From NCBI GenBank assembly GCA_937982565.1, contig CALJLN010000003.1, positions 186,001 to 250,000 on the forward strand: 64,000 nt of DNA. Reading direction: 5' to 3'. The position numbers were made by a program, and so were the translations under genes. Each line of letters starts with the position of its first letter. Within the stretch, counting starts at the first letter, position 1. Of this stretch, positions 20,087-28,927 are shown in pieces. The notes below the pieces were generated by a model. That model made no database searches, was not told the origin of the DNA, and saw only the letters and a list, made by a program, of their open reading frames with translations. This stretch comes from UBA2421 sp002343075. GTDB taxonomy: Bacteria > Planctomycetota > Phycisphaerae > Tepidisphaerales > Tepidisphaeraceae.

Positions 20087-22270
20087 ATGACCGAGCAACC
20101 AGATCGTGGCGTCGCAGATACGATTCACGCTCAGATTGAATCGCTCGAATCGCGGCGAATGCTCGCTGTCTCTCAAGACGCAGCAGGCTGGACAGTCGTC
20201 ACTCCTGCCAGCGACACGCGCATGGTTCACGTTTCCAGCAGCGGAGGAAACGATGCCAACGACGGTTCGACTCCTTCCCTGGCGGTGCAAACGCTCACGC
20301 GCGCCAAGTCGCTCGTGCGCAATGGTTTCGCCGACTGGATGCTGCTCAAGCGCGGCGATACTTTCGGCACCCTTGGCACATGGAACAAGTGGGGCCGCAG
20401 CCCGCAAGAGCCGATGTACATCACCGCATACGGCGACCCGAGCGCCCCGCGGCCCCAGCTAAACACCGGTACCACGTTCGGCCTCAACACAGTGACCAGT
20501 ACCAACCCGAACGGCGTCGAGAATCTCATCATCTCCTCACTCAGCTTCTTCCCCGACGGATACAACCACACGAATGCCGGCGGGGAGCTTTCGGCACTGC
20601 GAATGACCGCCAAGGGGCGCAACATTCTCATCGAAGACGTCAAGGCCGTTGGCTATAAGGACAACATTGTCATCGCCGGTGAGAACTCCACCGGCATTGT
20701 GACCGACGTTACCGTACGCCGCTCCCAGATTCTTGACGCGCACGCGGGCGCCGGCGTCGGCAACGCCAACTCGCAGGGCATCTACGTCGGCGGCGCGGGG
20801 GCGCGCGTCACGATCGAAGAAAACGTTCTCGATCACAACGGCTGGCGCGACAATACCCCCGCCGATCGAACAGATCGGAATCACAACATTTACATTTTTA
20901 CCGGCGCGCAAGACATCATCATCCGAGACAACATCAGCACGCAAGCCGGATTCTACGGTGCAAAGGTCAACCCCGGCGGCACTGTCACGGGCAACTTCTT
21001 CGCCCGCAACAGCGAATCGGTCTATATGGAAGCGCACACCCACGCCGAGGGCAATGTCATCACCGCGGCCGTTGACTGGGACCGCGGTGCGAACGGATTC
21101 ACACCGTGGGGCGTCGGCATTAACACGCAGAAATCTCCCTCTGCAACCATCCGTCATAATCTCATCACCAAGGTAGCCAGCACCAACGCATCCGGTGTGG
21201 CGGGAATTCAGTTGTTCAACCAGGGCGGAGTCAACTTCCGCGGGACGGTTGACTTCAACACCGTCTACTCCTGGCGCAATGCGCTTCTCATTAACGCATT
21301 TGGAAACGGCCCGGGATCGATCAACATTCGCAACAACGATCTGCAAGCCGGCTTCGCCAGCACTGCCGCCGCCAGCCAGCGGTCGACCGCGCCGGCGAGC
21401 ACATTTCTTTTCAGTAACAATCGTTACTCATCCGGTACCCCTTCAACCGCGAACAAGATTGGCAATCCGCTGGTCAACCTTTCAACCTGGATCGCAGGCA
21501 CGGGGGAAACCAGCGCTCTTTACCAGACACTTGGCTATCCGAATGCCGAACGGAGCATCGCCAACTATGCGGCATCGATCAGTATCGGCAGCACGTTCGA
21601 CGCGTTCATCGCCGCCGCCCGCGCGCAGGAGAAGGCCGCCTGGAACCCAGCCCTGACCGCCGCCGCAATCAATCCGTGGTTTTGGGACGGGTTTGATCTT
21701 GGAGCGCCCCCGACCGTGCTGGCGGCCCGCGCGGCACTAGATACGTTGCCGCTCACGGTCGATCTTACACTCAGCAAAGATGTCGGCTCCACCCTCACCG
21801 CGAGCGATGTTGTCGCGCAAAACCTTACCAGCGGACAGCTCGTTTCGCCGGCTCTCAGTTATTCTACTGCTTCTACCATTGCTCGTGTTTCATTTACCGG
21901 TGCGTTGCCCGATGGCGTCTACACCATCACCATCCCCGCGGGGAGCATTGCCGATCGCGCGGGTCGCGTGTCAACGTCGCCGCAGACAGTTTCGTTGACG
22001 CTTCTCGCCGGCGATGCCAACCGTGACGGAAGCGTCACCCTCGACGACTTCACAGCGCTTGCGGCTAACTTTGGGCAGACGGGCCGGGTCTTCAGCCAGG
22101 GGGATTTTGACTACAACGGCGCGGTGAACCTGAACGATTTCACCATCCTCGCGGCGCGATTTGGGCAATCGCTTCCGGCGGGTGGTGCTCGTGGTGCGTC
22201 AGCCTTGCCTGGCCCGTGGCGCGAGGCCCCGACCTTTTCCGCTCAATCCATCGCGGCTGAGGTGCTGTAG
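20087..22270 (+). CDS. Surface parallel beta-helix protein with dockerin-like C-terminus
   Basis: 727 residues from the ATG at 20087, which has GAGGAG 8-9 bases upstream. SLESRRMLA near residues 21-29 is the sorting-type motif. Residues about 45-420 show short imperfect repeats typical of right-handed parallel beta-helices (VRRSQILDAHAG, IEENVLDHNG, IIRDNISTQ, IRHNLITKV), the pectate-lyase-like fold of polysaccharide lyases and hydrolases. A region ending in GDG-type SbsA/Big domain text (DGVYTITIPAGSIADRAGR, about 600-630) follows, then two dockerin-like repeats (about 642-700) and the tail FSAQSIAAEVL. The activity could be polysaccharide lyase, but no catalytic set is evident. Dockerin and tail match the neighbouring hydrolase. 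Confidence 0.82.
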   Translation: MTEQPDRGVADTIHAQIESLESRRMLAVSQDAAGWTVVTPASDTRMVHVSSSGGNDANDGSTPSLAVQTLTRAKSLVRNGFADWMLLKRGDTFGTLGTWNKWGRSPQEPMYITAYGDPSAPRPQLNTGTTFGLNTVTSTNPNGVENLIISSLSFFPDGYNHTNAGGELSALRMTAKGRNILIEDVKAVGYKDNIVIAGENSTGIVTDVTVRRSQILDAHAGAGVGNANSQGIYVGGAGARVTIEENVLDHNGWRDNTPADRTDRNHNIYIFTGAQDIIIRDNISTQAGFYGAKVNPGGTVTGNFFARNSESVYMEAHTHAEGNVITAAVDWDRGANGFTPWGVGINTQKSPSATIRHNLITKVASTNASGVAGIQLFNQGGVNFRGTVDFNTVYSWRNALLINAFGNGPGSINIRNNDLQAGFASTAAASQRSTAPASTFLFSNNRYSSGTPSTANKIGNPLVNLSTWIAGTGETSALYQTLGYPNAERSIANYAASISIGSTFDAFIAAARAQEKAAWNPALTAAAINPWFWDGFDLGAPPTVLAARAALDTLPLTVDLTLSKDVGSTLTASDVVAQNLTSGQLVSPALSYSTASTIARVSFTGALPDGVYTITIPAGSIADRAGRVSTSPQTVSLTLLAGDANRDGSVTLDDFTALAANFGQTGRVFSQGDFDYNGAVNLNDFTILAARFGQSLPAGGARGASALPGPWREAPTFSAQSIAAEVL

Positions 22271-22685
22271 AAGGGGTGACGGCGACGTGGAAATTCACAC
22301 CTGAGTTTTTCTGCGCTCCGAACGTGAAAGTGCTCAACCGCCGGGGGGCCGCATCTTGCCCAGTTTCACGCATTTTTCGAAAAATCGGGCATTATCGGGC
22401 ATTTTCGGGAGCGGGTTCGGCCCTCGCCTGCCTCTTACTGCTATTCGGTTGTCAAAGAGCGCTCCTCTATATCATGGGGTGTTGCGCCAGTTGTGCGCGC
22501 AAAGCGCAGCGCGCAAGAATTTTTTTCCAGTCGGGCGGCTACGGCGCGATTCTCCGAGTGTTCTTTCCCGCAGTCTGATTCTGTGCAAGCTTGAAGCCGG
22601 CTTGAAGACCTCAAGCTATAGACTACCCGGCGCGCTCGGTTATCATCGACGGGGTTCGGCCCATCTAACCGCCGACGCGACTGAC
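22271..22685 (+). other. Non-coding gap with short tandem repeat and palindrome
   Basis: 415 bases before the dihydropyrimidinase gene. It holds a 12-bp palindrome TTTTTCGAAAAA (22373-22384) directly followed by two and a half copies of a 10-base unit TCGGGCATTA/T (22385-22410). These could be operator sites for the downstream pathway. The remaining open frames look non-coding. Confidence 0.5.
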
Positions 22686-24068
22686 ATGGCACTTCTCATC
22701 AAAAATGGAACAATCGTCACCGCAGCCGACCAGTACGTCGCCGATCTGTTGTGTGACGGTGAGACGATCTCCCGCATCGGCCAATCGCTCGATGCTCCAC
22801 CTGGCGCAACCGTGGTGAATGCTTTCGGGAAGTACGTTTTTCCCGGCTTTATTGATCCGCATGTACACATCCATTTGCCCTTTATGGGCACTCTGGCCAA
22901 GGACACTTACGAGTCTGCCAGCAAGGCCGCACTGGTCGGGGGGACGACGACGCTCATTGAAATGATCTGCCCCAGCCGAGCCGATGAGCCGCTCGCCGCC
23001 TTCGAGCTTTGGAAGAGTAAGGCCGCGGGCAGGAGCGCGTGCGATTTCACCTTTCACATGGGGGTGACACGCTACGACTCGTCTGCAGAGAGCCAACTGA
23101 AAGAAATCGTTCGAGAGGGGCTTTCGTCTTTCAAGATCTTTCTTGCTTATAAAGGCGCTTTTGGCGTTGATGACACAGAACTGTATCACACCCTCAAGCT
23201 TGCCAAGCAGCTTGGCGTGATTACCACCGCGCATTGCGAAAACGCCGAGTTGGTTGCCGAATTGCAGAAAAAGCTGCTTGCCGAGGGCAAGACCGGTCCA
23301 GAGTGGCACGAGCCGAGCCGGCCGGAAGTGGTGGAAGCCGAGGGCGTACATCACCTGATGACTTTTGCGGGCATGCACGATGCGCATGTCTACATCGTGC
23401 ATACCAGTTGCGAGCGCGCGGTGCGTCCGGCGATCTATGCCAAAGAGAGAGGTGTGAAGGTCTGGATTGAGACGTTGATTCAATATCTTGTTCTCGACAA
23501 GACCTATGCAGAGCTCCCGAATTTTGAGGGAAGCAAGTTTGTCATGTCCCCGCCGCTGCGCGACAAGCGGAATCAGAATTTTCTCTGGAACAATCTGGCC
23601 AATGGCATGATCAGCACGCTGGCGACCGATCATGCGCCGTTCGATTTCAAGGGTCAGAAGGAGATGGGCCGGGGAGATTTTACGAAGATTCCCAATGGCA
23701 TTCCGTCGCTGGAAGATCGTGTGAATGTGCTGTTTAGCCAGGGCGTTAAGACAGGTCGGCTGGACATCAACCGGTTCGTTGATTGCGCATCCACGCAGGC
23801 GGCGAAAATCTTCGGGCTGTGGCCGCAAAAGGGGACGATCGCAGTGGGGAGCGATGCGGATCTCGTCGTGTACGATCCGAACCTCAAGCACACCCTGAGT
23901 GTCAACTCACAGCAGATGAATCTGGACTACAACCCGTTTGAAGGAATGGAAGTCACCGGCAAACCCACGCACGTTTTCGTCCGCGGGGCGGCGGCGGTGA
24001 CGGAAGGAAAGTTCACCGGCGATATGAAACGCGGAAAGTTTCTGAAGCGAGAGCCCAACCACTACTAA
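22686..24068 (+). CDS. hydA: Dihydropyrimidinase (hydantoinase family)
   Basis: 460 residues from the ATG at 22686; the frame upstream of it is not protein-like. This zinc amidohydrolase opens the ring of 5,6-dihydrouracil or dihydrothymine to N-carbamoyl-beta-amino acids. Metal ligands are visible in order: DPHVHIHLP, carboxylated Lys156 in FLAYKGAFG, TAHCENAE, VHTSCERA and LATDHAPFD. The ending DYNPFEGMEVTGKPTHVFVRG is typical of the dihydropyrimidinase subgroup rather than dihydroorotase. It leads a same-strand series with preA, an AGXT2-like aminotransferase and a semialdehyde dehydrogenase, which together support pyrimidine catabolism. Hydantoinase activity on other substrates is possible. 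Confidence 0.9.
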   Translation: MALLIKNGTIVTAADQYVADLLCDGETISRIGQSLDAPPGATVVNAFGKYVFPGFIDPHVHIHLPFMGTLAKDTYESASKAALVGGTTTLIEMICPSRADEPLAAFELWKSKAAGRSACDFTFHMGVTRYDSSAESQLKEIVREGLSSFKIFLAYKGAFGVDDTELYHTLKLAKQLGVITTAHCENAELVAELQKKLLAEGKTGPEWHEPSRPEVVEAEGVHHLMTFAGMHDAHVYIVHTSCERAVRPAIYAKERGVKVWIETLIQYLVLDKTYAELPNFEGSKFVMSPPLRDKRNQNFLWNNLANGMISTLATDHAPFDFKGQKEMGRGDFTKIPNGIPSLEDRVNVLFSQGVKTGRLDINRFVDCASTQAAKIFGLWPQKGTIAVGSDADLVVYDPNLKHTLSVNSQQMNLDYNPFEGMEVTGKPTHVFVRGAAAVTEGKFTGDMKRGKFLKREPNHY

Positions 24069-24122
24069 CAGCGCGCTACATCAGCAGCGATGAAAAACCC
24101 GAGAATGACGAAACCAGAAGCC

Positions 24123-24182
24123 CGAATCAGTTCAGGATGACGAATGATGAATTCGCATTTCGTGCTTCAGATTTGATTCGGA
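24123..24182. repeat. GAATGA-type imperfect palindrome
   Basis: CCGAATCA (24123-24130) pairs with TGATTCGG (24175-24182). Inside lies ACGAA-TG-ATG paired with CAT-TTCGT around AATTCG. Words CGAATGATGAA and GACGAA are shared with the element at 7434-7477. Confidence 0.5.
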
Positions 24183-24245
24183 TTTCGAGCTTAGTCAATC
24201 AGAATTGCAGATTCTTGCCGACTGACGAAATCGTTGAGAAAACCT

Positions 24246-25634
24246 ATGCCCGATATCTCCACCAATTGCGCCGGAATCAAAAGCCCCAACCCCTTCTGGC
24301 TGGCCAGCGGCCCGCCGACCAACACTGCCTATCAGGTGCGCAAGGCGTTTGACACAGGCTGGGGCGGGGCAGTCTGGAAGACGCTGACGGATGAGCCGAT
24401 CGTCAACGTGGCGAGCCGGTATGGCGGAATTCCGTACAACAACCAGCGGCTGATGGGCCTGAACAACATCGAACTCATCAGCGATCGAACGCTTGAGGAC
24501 AACCTGCGCGAGATTGCGGAAGTGAAGAAGAGTCATCCGAGTCATGCGATCATCGCCTCGGTGATGATCGAATCGAAGCGTGAGAGCTGGCATCGGGTTA
24601 TCAAGCAGATTCAGGATGTTGGGGTGGACGGCTTTGAGCTGAACTTCGGCTGTCCACATGGCATGAGCGAGCGCGGCATGGGCGCGGCGGTCGGTCAGGT
24701 GCCGGAATATGCAGAGATGATTTGCAGTTGGGTAAAGGAAGTGGCGACGGTGCCTGTCCTGGCAAAGCTCACGCCAAATGTCACCAGCGTTGCTGCAGTC
24801 GGGCGGGCTTGCAAGAAGGGCGGCGCGGACGGCATCACGCTCATTAACACCATCAACAGCATCATGGGCGTCGATGTGAACAACTTTGTCCCGCGGCCGA
24901 ATGTGGGCGGGTTCGGCAGTCACGGCGGCTATTGCGGCCCTGCGGTGAAGCCCATTGCGCTTCATATGGTCAGCGAGATTGCGACCGATCCAGAGATACA
25001 GCTACCGATCAGCGGCATTGGCGGCATTCGCAACTGGCAGGATGCGGTTGAGTTCGTATTGCTTGGGGCGACGAGTCTGCAGGTCTGCACCGCCGTGATG
25101 CACAAAGGCTTTGGAATTGTAAAAGCGATGACCCGCGGCCTCGAGCAGTGGCTGGAACAAAGAGGTTTCGAGAGGCTCGATGAAGCCCGCGGTCTGGCCA
25201 CGCCGCGCATCAAGAGTTGGGGTGATTTGGATCTCAATTATCAGGTGAAGGCGGAAATCAATGAATCAACGTGCATTCACTGTGGCATTTGTTACGCAAG
25301 CTGCGATGACGGCTGCTACCAGGCCGTCAACTGGGACAAGCTCACACGGGAGCAGTATCAGGCAAAATTTGGGGTGGAGCCGCGAAAGTTGAAGGGCGAG
25401 GCCGCGCCAAATCTGCAACTCGACTCCGGCGGGGCAACAATTGACGTTTTCACCATCAACCGCGAGGCATGTGTCGGCTGCAACATGTGCGCGCTGGCTT
25501 GCCCGGTCGAGGGTTGCATCACCATGAAAGAAGTACCGACGGGTAAAGAGCCGATGAACTGGAAGCAGTATCAAGCCCGGCTGGCGAGTGGTGAGATGCA
25601 GAAGATCCCGGCGAAGAAACCGACGAAGGCCTGA
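24246..25634 (+). CDS. preA: Dihydropyrimidine dehydrogenase, PreA-type catalytic subunit
   Basis: 462 residues from the ATG at 24246 (a TTG four codons earlier is also in frame). Residues about 5-330 form the FMN-binding dihydroorotate-dehydrogenase-like barrel, with the catalytic cysteine in LNFGCPHGMSERGMG and FMN-site text GIGGIRNWQDAVEF. A C-terminal ferredoxin module (about 340-425) carries two 4Fe-4S clusters, CIHCGICYASC and CVGCNMCALACP. In enterobacteria PreA pairs with the NADH-oxidising PreT. No PreT gene is in the window, so the electron donor here is unknown (ferredoxin or a distant PreT are options). It reduces uracil/thymine in the first step of the pathway served by the adjacent genes. 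Confidence 0.92.
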   Translation: MPDISTNCAGIKSPNPFWLASGPPTNTAYQVRKAFDTGWGGAVWKTLTDEPIVNVASRYGGIPYNNQRLMGLNNIELISDRTLEDNLREIAEVKKSHPSHAIIASVMIESKRESWHRVIKQIQDVGVDGFELNFGCPHGMSERGMGAAVGQVPEYAEMICSWVKEVATVPVLAKLTPNVTSVAAVGRACKKGGADGITLINTINSIMGVDVNNFVPRPNVGGFGSHGGYCGPAVKPIALHMVSEIATDPEIQLPISGIGGIRNWQDAVEFVLLGATSLQVCTAVMHKGFGIVKAMTRGLEQWLEQRGFERLDEARGLATPRIKSWGDLDLNYQVKAEINESTCIHCGICYASCDDGCYQAVNWDKLTREQYQAKFGVEPRKLKGEAAPNLQLDSGGATIDVFTINREACVGCNMCALACPVEGCITMKEVPTGKEPMNWKQYQARLASGEMQKIPAKKPTKA

Positions 25635-25636
25635 GC

Positions 25637-25815
25637 TTTACCACCAAGGCTCCAAGGCACCAAGTTGTAAAGTAGTTAAACACGAAGGTCACGAAGAGCA
25701 CGAAACCAAGGCAGTGGAATGAAATCCGGGAAGTGATCGAGTCACAGTCGGATCGAGCCGTGCGCTGCTTAAGACGGCTTTTCTTCTTCGTGCCTTCGTG
25801 TCTTGGTGGTTTAAA
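25637..25815. repeat. CACGAAGG-type repeat with flanking inverted arms
   Basis: The whole intergenic region between preA and the aminotransferase is built of related words. ACCACCAAG (25640-25648) is inverted at 25802-25810 (CTTGGTGGT). CACGAAG appears three times after 25680 (one variant), and on the opposite strand at about 25786-25800. Similar CACGAAG-rich elements are common in environmental bacterial genomes. Confidence 0.6.
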
Positions 25816-25838
25816 CTGAAACGTTAGAAAGGCGAGAA

Positions 25839-27212
25839 ATGTCTGAAACGCTGTCCGCCCCAAGAAAATTGTCTCTTCCGCAATGCAGCCACCAGCCGCA
25901 ACCCTACTCGGGACCTACGAAGGCTGAAGTGCTGGCAACGCGGAACCAATATCTATCGCCCGGGCTTTTTAAGTATTACAAGGAGCCGATCATGTTTGTC
26001 GAAGGGCACATGCAGTGGCTCTTTGACGAAACAGGGAGGCGATATCTCGATGGTTTTGGTGGAATCGTCACCGTTTCAGTCGGCCATTGCCACCCCAAAG
26101 TGACGGCGGCGGTGCTGAAGCAGTGTGCCACCATTCAGCACACGACCACGATTTACCTGCATCCGACCATCGGACAGTTTGCAAAGAAGCTCACCGAACA
26201 TATGCCCGCAGGCTCGAATCTGAGCAATTGGTACTTCACCAATTCCGGTTCGGAGGCCAACGAAATGGCGATCCTCGCCGGACGAGAGTTTACGGGTAAT
26301 AATGAGGTCATCTCGCTGCGTAACGCCTACCACGGCGGCACCAGCGCTACGATGCACTTAACCGCGCACGGCAATTGGAAGTTCAAATCCAACGGTTCGG
26401 CGTTTGCGGTCAAGAACGCCACGCCGGCCTATTGCTACCGATGTCCGTATGGGCTGACGTATCCGAGTTGCAATGTGAAGTGCGCGCATGACGTCAAACA
26501 ATTGATCGACCACGAAACTAGCGGGCATATCGGCGTGTTCATCGCCGAATGTATACAAGGCGTCGGCGGGACGGTCGTGCCGCCGCCGGAGTATTTCAAG
26601 ATTGTCTATGAGCACGTCCGCAAGGCCGGCGGCATTTGCGTGGCGGATGAAGTGCAGGGCGGGTTCGGCCGAACGGGCACAAAGTTCTGGGCGTTCGAGA
26701 ACTGGGGTGTGACGCCCGATGCGGTCACCTGCGCCAAGGGCATCGGCAACGGCATCCCGCTGGCGGCGATGGTCGCCCGGCCGGAGATTAGCAAGACGCT
26801 CGGTAATCGCATCCACTTCAACACCTTCGGCGGCAACCCGATCAGCATGGCGCAGGGTCTGGCCACTTTAGAAGTGATTGACGAAGAGGATATTCAAGGC
26901 AATGCGCTGAGAGTTGGAAAGCACCTGATGGATCGTCTGAAGGGCCTTCAGGCGAAGCATAGCGTCATCGGCGACGTGCGAGGAATGGGGCTGATGCTGG
27001 GGGTTGAGCTTGTTAACGACCGTTCGACCAAGGAACCAGCAACTTCGCAGGCAGCAGCAGTGATGGAGCTTTGCAAAGAGCGCGGTCTCATCATCGGCAA
27101 GGGTGGCCGGTATGGAAACACGCTGCGCATCAAGCCGCCAATGTGCATAACCAGGGACGACGCCGATTTTATGGCCGACTGTCTGGATGAGGTGCTCCCG
27201 TTGGCGGGGTGA
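25839..27212 (+). CDS. Class III aminotransferase, AGXT2-like (beta-alanine / beta-aminoisobutyrate)
   Basis: 457 residues of the PLP fold-type I class III family. The early part has FVEGHMQWLFDETGRRYLDG and GIVTVSVGHCHPKV; the cofactor site has NSGSEANEMAI and YHGGTSATM; the signature Asp is in CVADEVQGGFGRTG; the PLP lysine is in CAKGIGNGIPLAA. Overall text resembles mitochondrial alanine-glyoxylate aminotransferase 2, which also takes beta-aminoisobutyrate and beta-alanine. Position between preA and the semialdehyde dehydrogenase suggests it converts these beta-amino acids to malonate or methylmalonate semialdehyde. A Cys cluster CYRCPYGLTYPSC in the middle is notable. AAAGG 7 bases upstream supports the start. 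Confidence 0.87.
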   Translation: MSETLSAPRKLSLPQCSHQPQPYSGPTKAEVLATRNQYLSPGLFKYYKEPIMFVEGHMQWLFDETGRRYLDGFGGIVTVSVGHCHPKVTAAVLKQCATIQHTTTIYLHPTIGQFAKKLTEHMPAGSNLSNWYFTNSGSEANEMAILAGREFTGNNEVISLRNAYHGGTSATMHLTAHGNWKFKSNGSAFAVKNATPAYCYRCPYGLTYPSCNVKCAHDVKQLIDHETSGHIGVFIAECIQGVGGTVVPPPEYFKIVYEHVRKAGGICVADEVQGGFGRTGTKFWAFENWGVTPDAVTCAKGIGNGIPLAAMVARPEISKTLGNRIHFNTFGGNPISMAQGLATLEVIDEEDIQGNALRVGKHLMDRLKGLQAKHSVIGDVRGMGLMLGVELVNDRSTKEPATSQAAAVMELCKERGLIIGKGGRYGNTLRIKPPMCITRDDADFMADCLDEVLPLAG

Positions 27213-27283
27213 GGGTTCTCAAACTTGCTTCGCGCGTGGCGCCTCAAGCTTCTCTCTTTTGCCGCATTGCGGCTGGTGTAACC

Positions 27284-28816
27284 ATGACAACTGTTGAATT
27301 GACGGTAACAAAACTTCCGCACTTCATCGCGAACCAATGGCAGGCGAGTTCGACATCGCGCTACGGCGATGTTTTCAATCCGTCGGTGGGAAGAGTGATC
27401 GCCCAGGTTCCGCTAGGGACCGTTGAAGAAGCGTGCGCGGCGGTTGATGCGGCGCACCGCGCCCTCCCGGAATGGGCCGCGACACCCGTCGTGGACCGGG
27501 TGAAGGTGATGTTTAAGTTTCGTGAGATCATGCTTCGGCGGTTTGAGGAGATTGCGCGAACCGTCACAAGGGAGCACGGTAAGACGCTGCCCGAGGCCCG
27601 CGCCAGCGTTCAGCGGGGGGTGGAGGTTGTGGAGTTTGCCTGCGGTATTCCCAGCTTGATCATGGGCCAGACGCTCCAGAACATCGCGCGAAATGTAGAT
27701 AGCGAGACCACGCGCCACCCCGTGGGCGTTTGTGTCGGGATCACGCCGTTCAACTTCCCCGCGATGGTGCCCATGTGGATGTTCCCGGTGGCGATCGCCT
27801 GCGGTAACACCTTCATTCTAAAGCCCAGCGAACGCGTGCCGATGAGTGCAAACCTGCTGGGCGAGATGATGCTCGAAGCCGGCTGTCCTGCGGGGGTGTT
27901 TAATATTGTTCACGGCGATAAGACGGTCGTCGATGCACTGCTTACCCACGAACACGTCAGGGCCATCAGCTTCGTAGGCTCGACCGCGGTCGCGCAATAC
28001 ATCTATGAAACGGGTACGAAGCACGGCAAACGCGTGCAAAGCGCCGGCGGAGCCAAGAACCATCTGCTCATCATGCCCGATGCCGATCTCGAACAGGCTG
28101 CCGCGGCACTGCAGGCGTCGGCGTTCGGGTGTGCCGGCGAACGCTGCATGGCCGGCAGCATTGCAGTGCCGGTAGGGAAGATCGCCGACCCGCTCGTGGA
28201 GCGGTTGCGCGAGATCGGCGGGAAGATGCGCACTGGCCCGACCGATGGCAGCACGGCGGGGGGTGGCGGGGAGGTGGATATGGGCCCCGTCATCACGCGG
28301 CAACATCAGCAGCGCGTTGCGGGATACCTCGATATCGCCAAGGGCGAGGGCGCAACGCTCGCCCTCGACGGCCGCGACATCCCGGCAGCAAAGTCCGAAG
28401 GTTTTTTTGTCGGCCCGAGTGTGGTCGATCATGTCACGCCGGGAATGCGGCTGGCGAGAGAAGAAGTCTTCGGCCCGGTCTTAAGCGTGCTACGAGTCGC
28501 TGATATTAGTGAAGCGATCGAAGTGGGCCGCAACTGTCCTTACGGCAACGGAGCCAGCATCTTCACAAAGTCGGGCTGGGCTGCCCGTCAGTTCAAGATG
28601 CAGTTCAACGCCGGCATGATCGGAATCAACATCGGCGTGCCCGCTCCCATGGCGTGGTTCCCATTTACCGGCTGGAACAAGAGCTTCTTTGGCGATCTCC
28701 ACATTCAAGGCACGGAGTCCATCCTGTTTTATACGCAGGGAAAGACAGTGATGACACGCTGGTTTGAAACCGCCGATGAATCGCACCATGATCCGGTGTG
28801 GAAGTCGAAGCGGTGA
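27284..28816 (+). CDS. mmsA: CoA-acylating methylmalonate/malonate-semialdehyde dehydrogenase
   Basis: 510 residues from the ATG at 27284; the open frame begins 75 bases earlier but that part overlaps the aminotransferase stop. This aldehyde dehydrogenase family member oxidises malonate or methylmalonate semialdehyde with CoA and NAD+ to acetyl- or propionyl-CoA and CO2. TPFNFPAMVPMWMFPVAIA is the family signature, SFVGSTAVAQYIYE lies in the NAD site, and the catalytic Cys is in CAGERCMAGS. PMAWFPFTGWNKSFFGDLH near the end is typical of MmsA/IolA. It completes the pyrimidine-degradation route. IolA-type inositol catabolism is the alternative, but no iol gene is nearby. Confidence 0.93.
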   Translation: MTTVELTVTKLPHFIANQWQASSTSRYGDVFNPSVGRVIAQVPLGTVEEACAAVDAAHRALPEWAATPVVDRVKVMFKFREIMLRRFEEIARTVTREHGKTLPEARASVQRGVEVVEFACGIPSLIMGQTLQNIARNVDSETTRHPVGVCVGITPFNFPAMVPMWMFPVAIACGNTFILKPSERVPMSANLLGEMMLEAGCPAGVFNIVHGDKTVVDALLTHEHVRAISFVGSTAVAQYIYETGTKHGKRVQSAGGAKNHLLIMPDADLEQAAAALQASAFGCAGERCMAGSIAVPVGKIADPLVERLREIGGKMRTGPTDGSTAGGGGEVDMGPVITRQHQQRVAGYLDIAKGEGATLALDGRDIPAAKSEGFFVGPSVVDHVTPGMRLAREEVFGPVLSVLRVADISEAIEVGRNCPYGNGASIFTKSGWAARQFKMQFNAGMIGINIGVPAPMAWFPFTGWNKSFFGDLHIQGTESILFYTQGKTVMTRWFETADESHHDPVWKSKR

Positions 28817-28927
28817 ATTGCATCACCGTGCAACATTGCCATTGAATGACTCGGCGTGAATTCTCGCACTTTCTCCGCTATCGTCATTTATGCCGCGAGC
28901 ACAACTTCGCCGCGGCGGGAGTGACAT

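Noticed and set aside
22276..22578. 100-codon plus-strand frame with a lipobox-like LLLLFGC
   Set aside because: The hydrophobic stretch sits in the middle without a signal start, codon use is unlike neighbours, and it contains the palindrome and tandem repeat.
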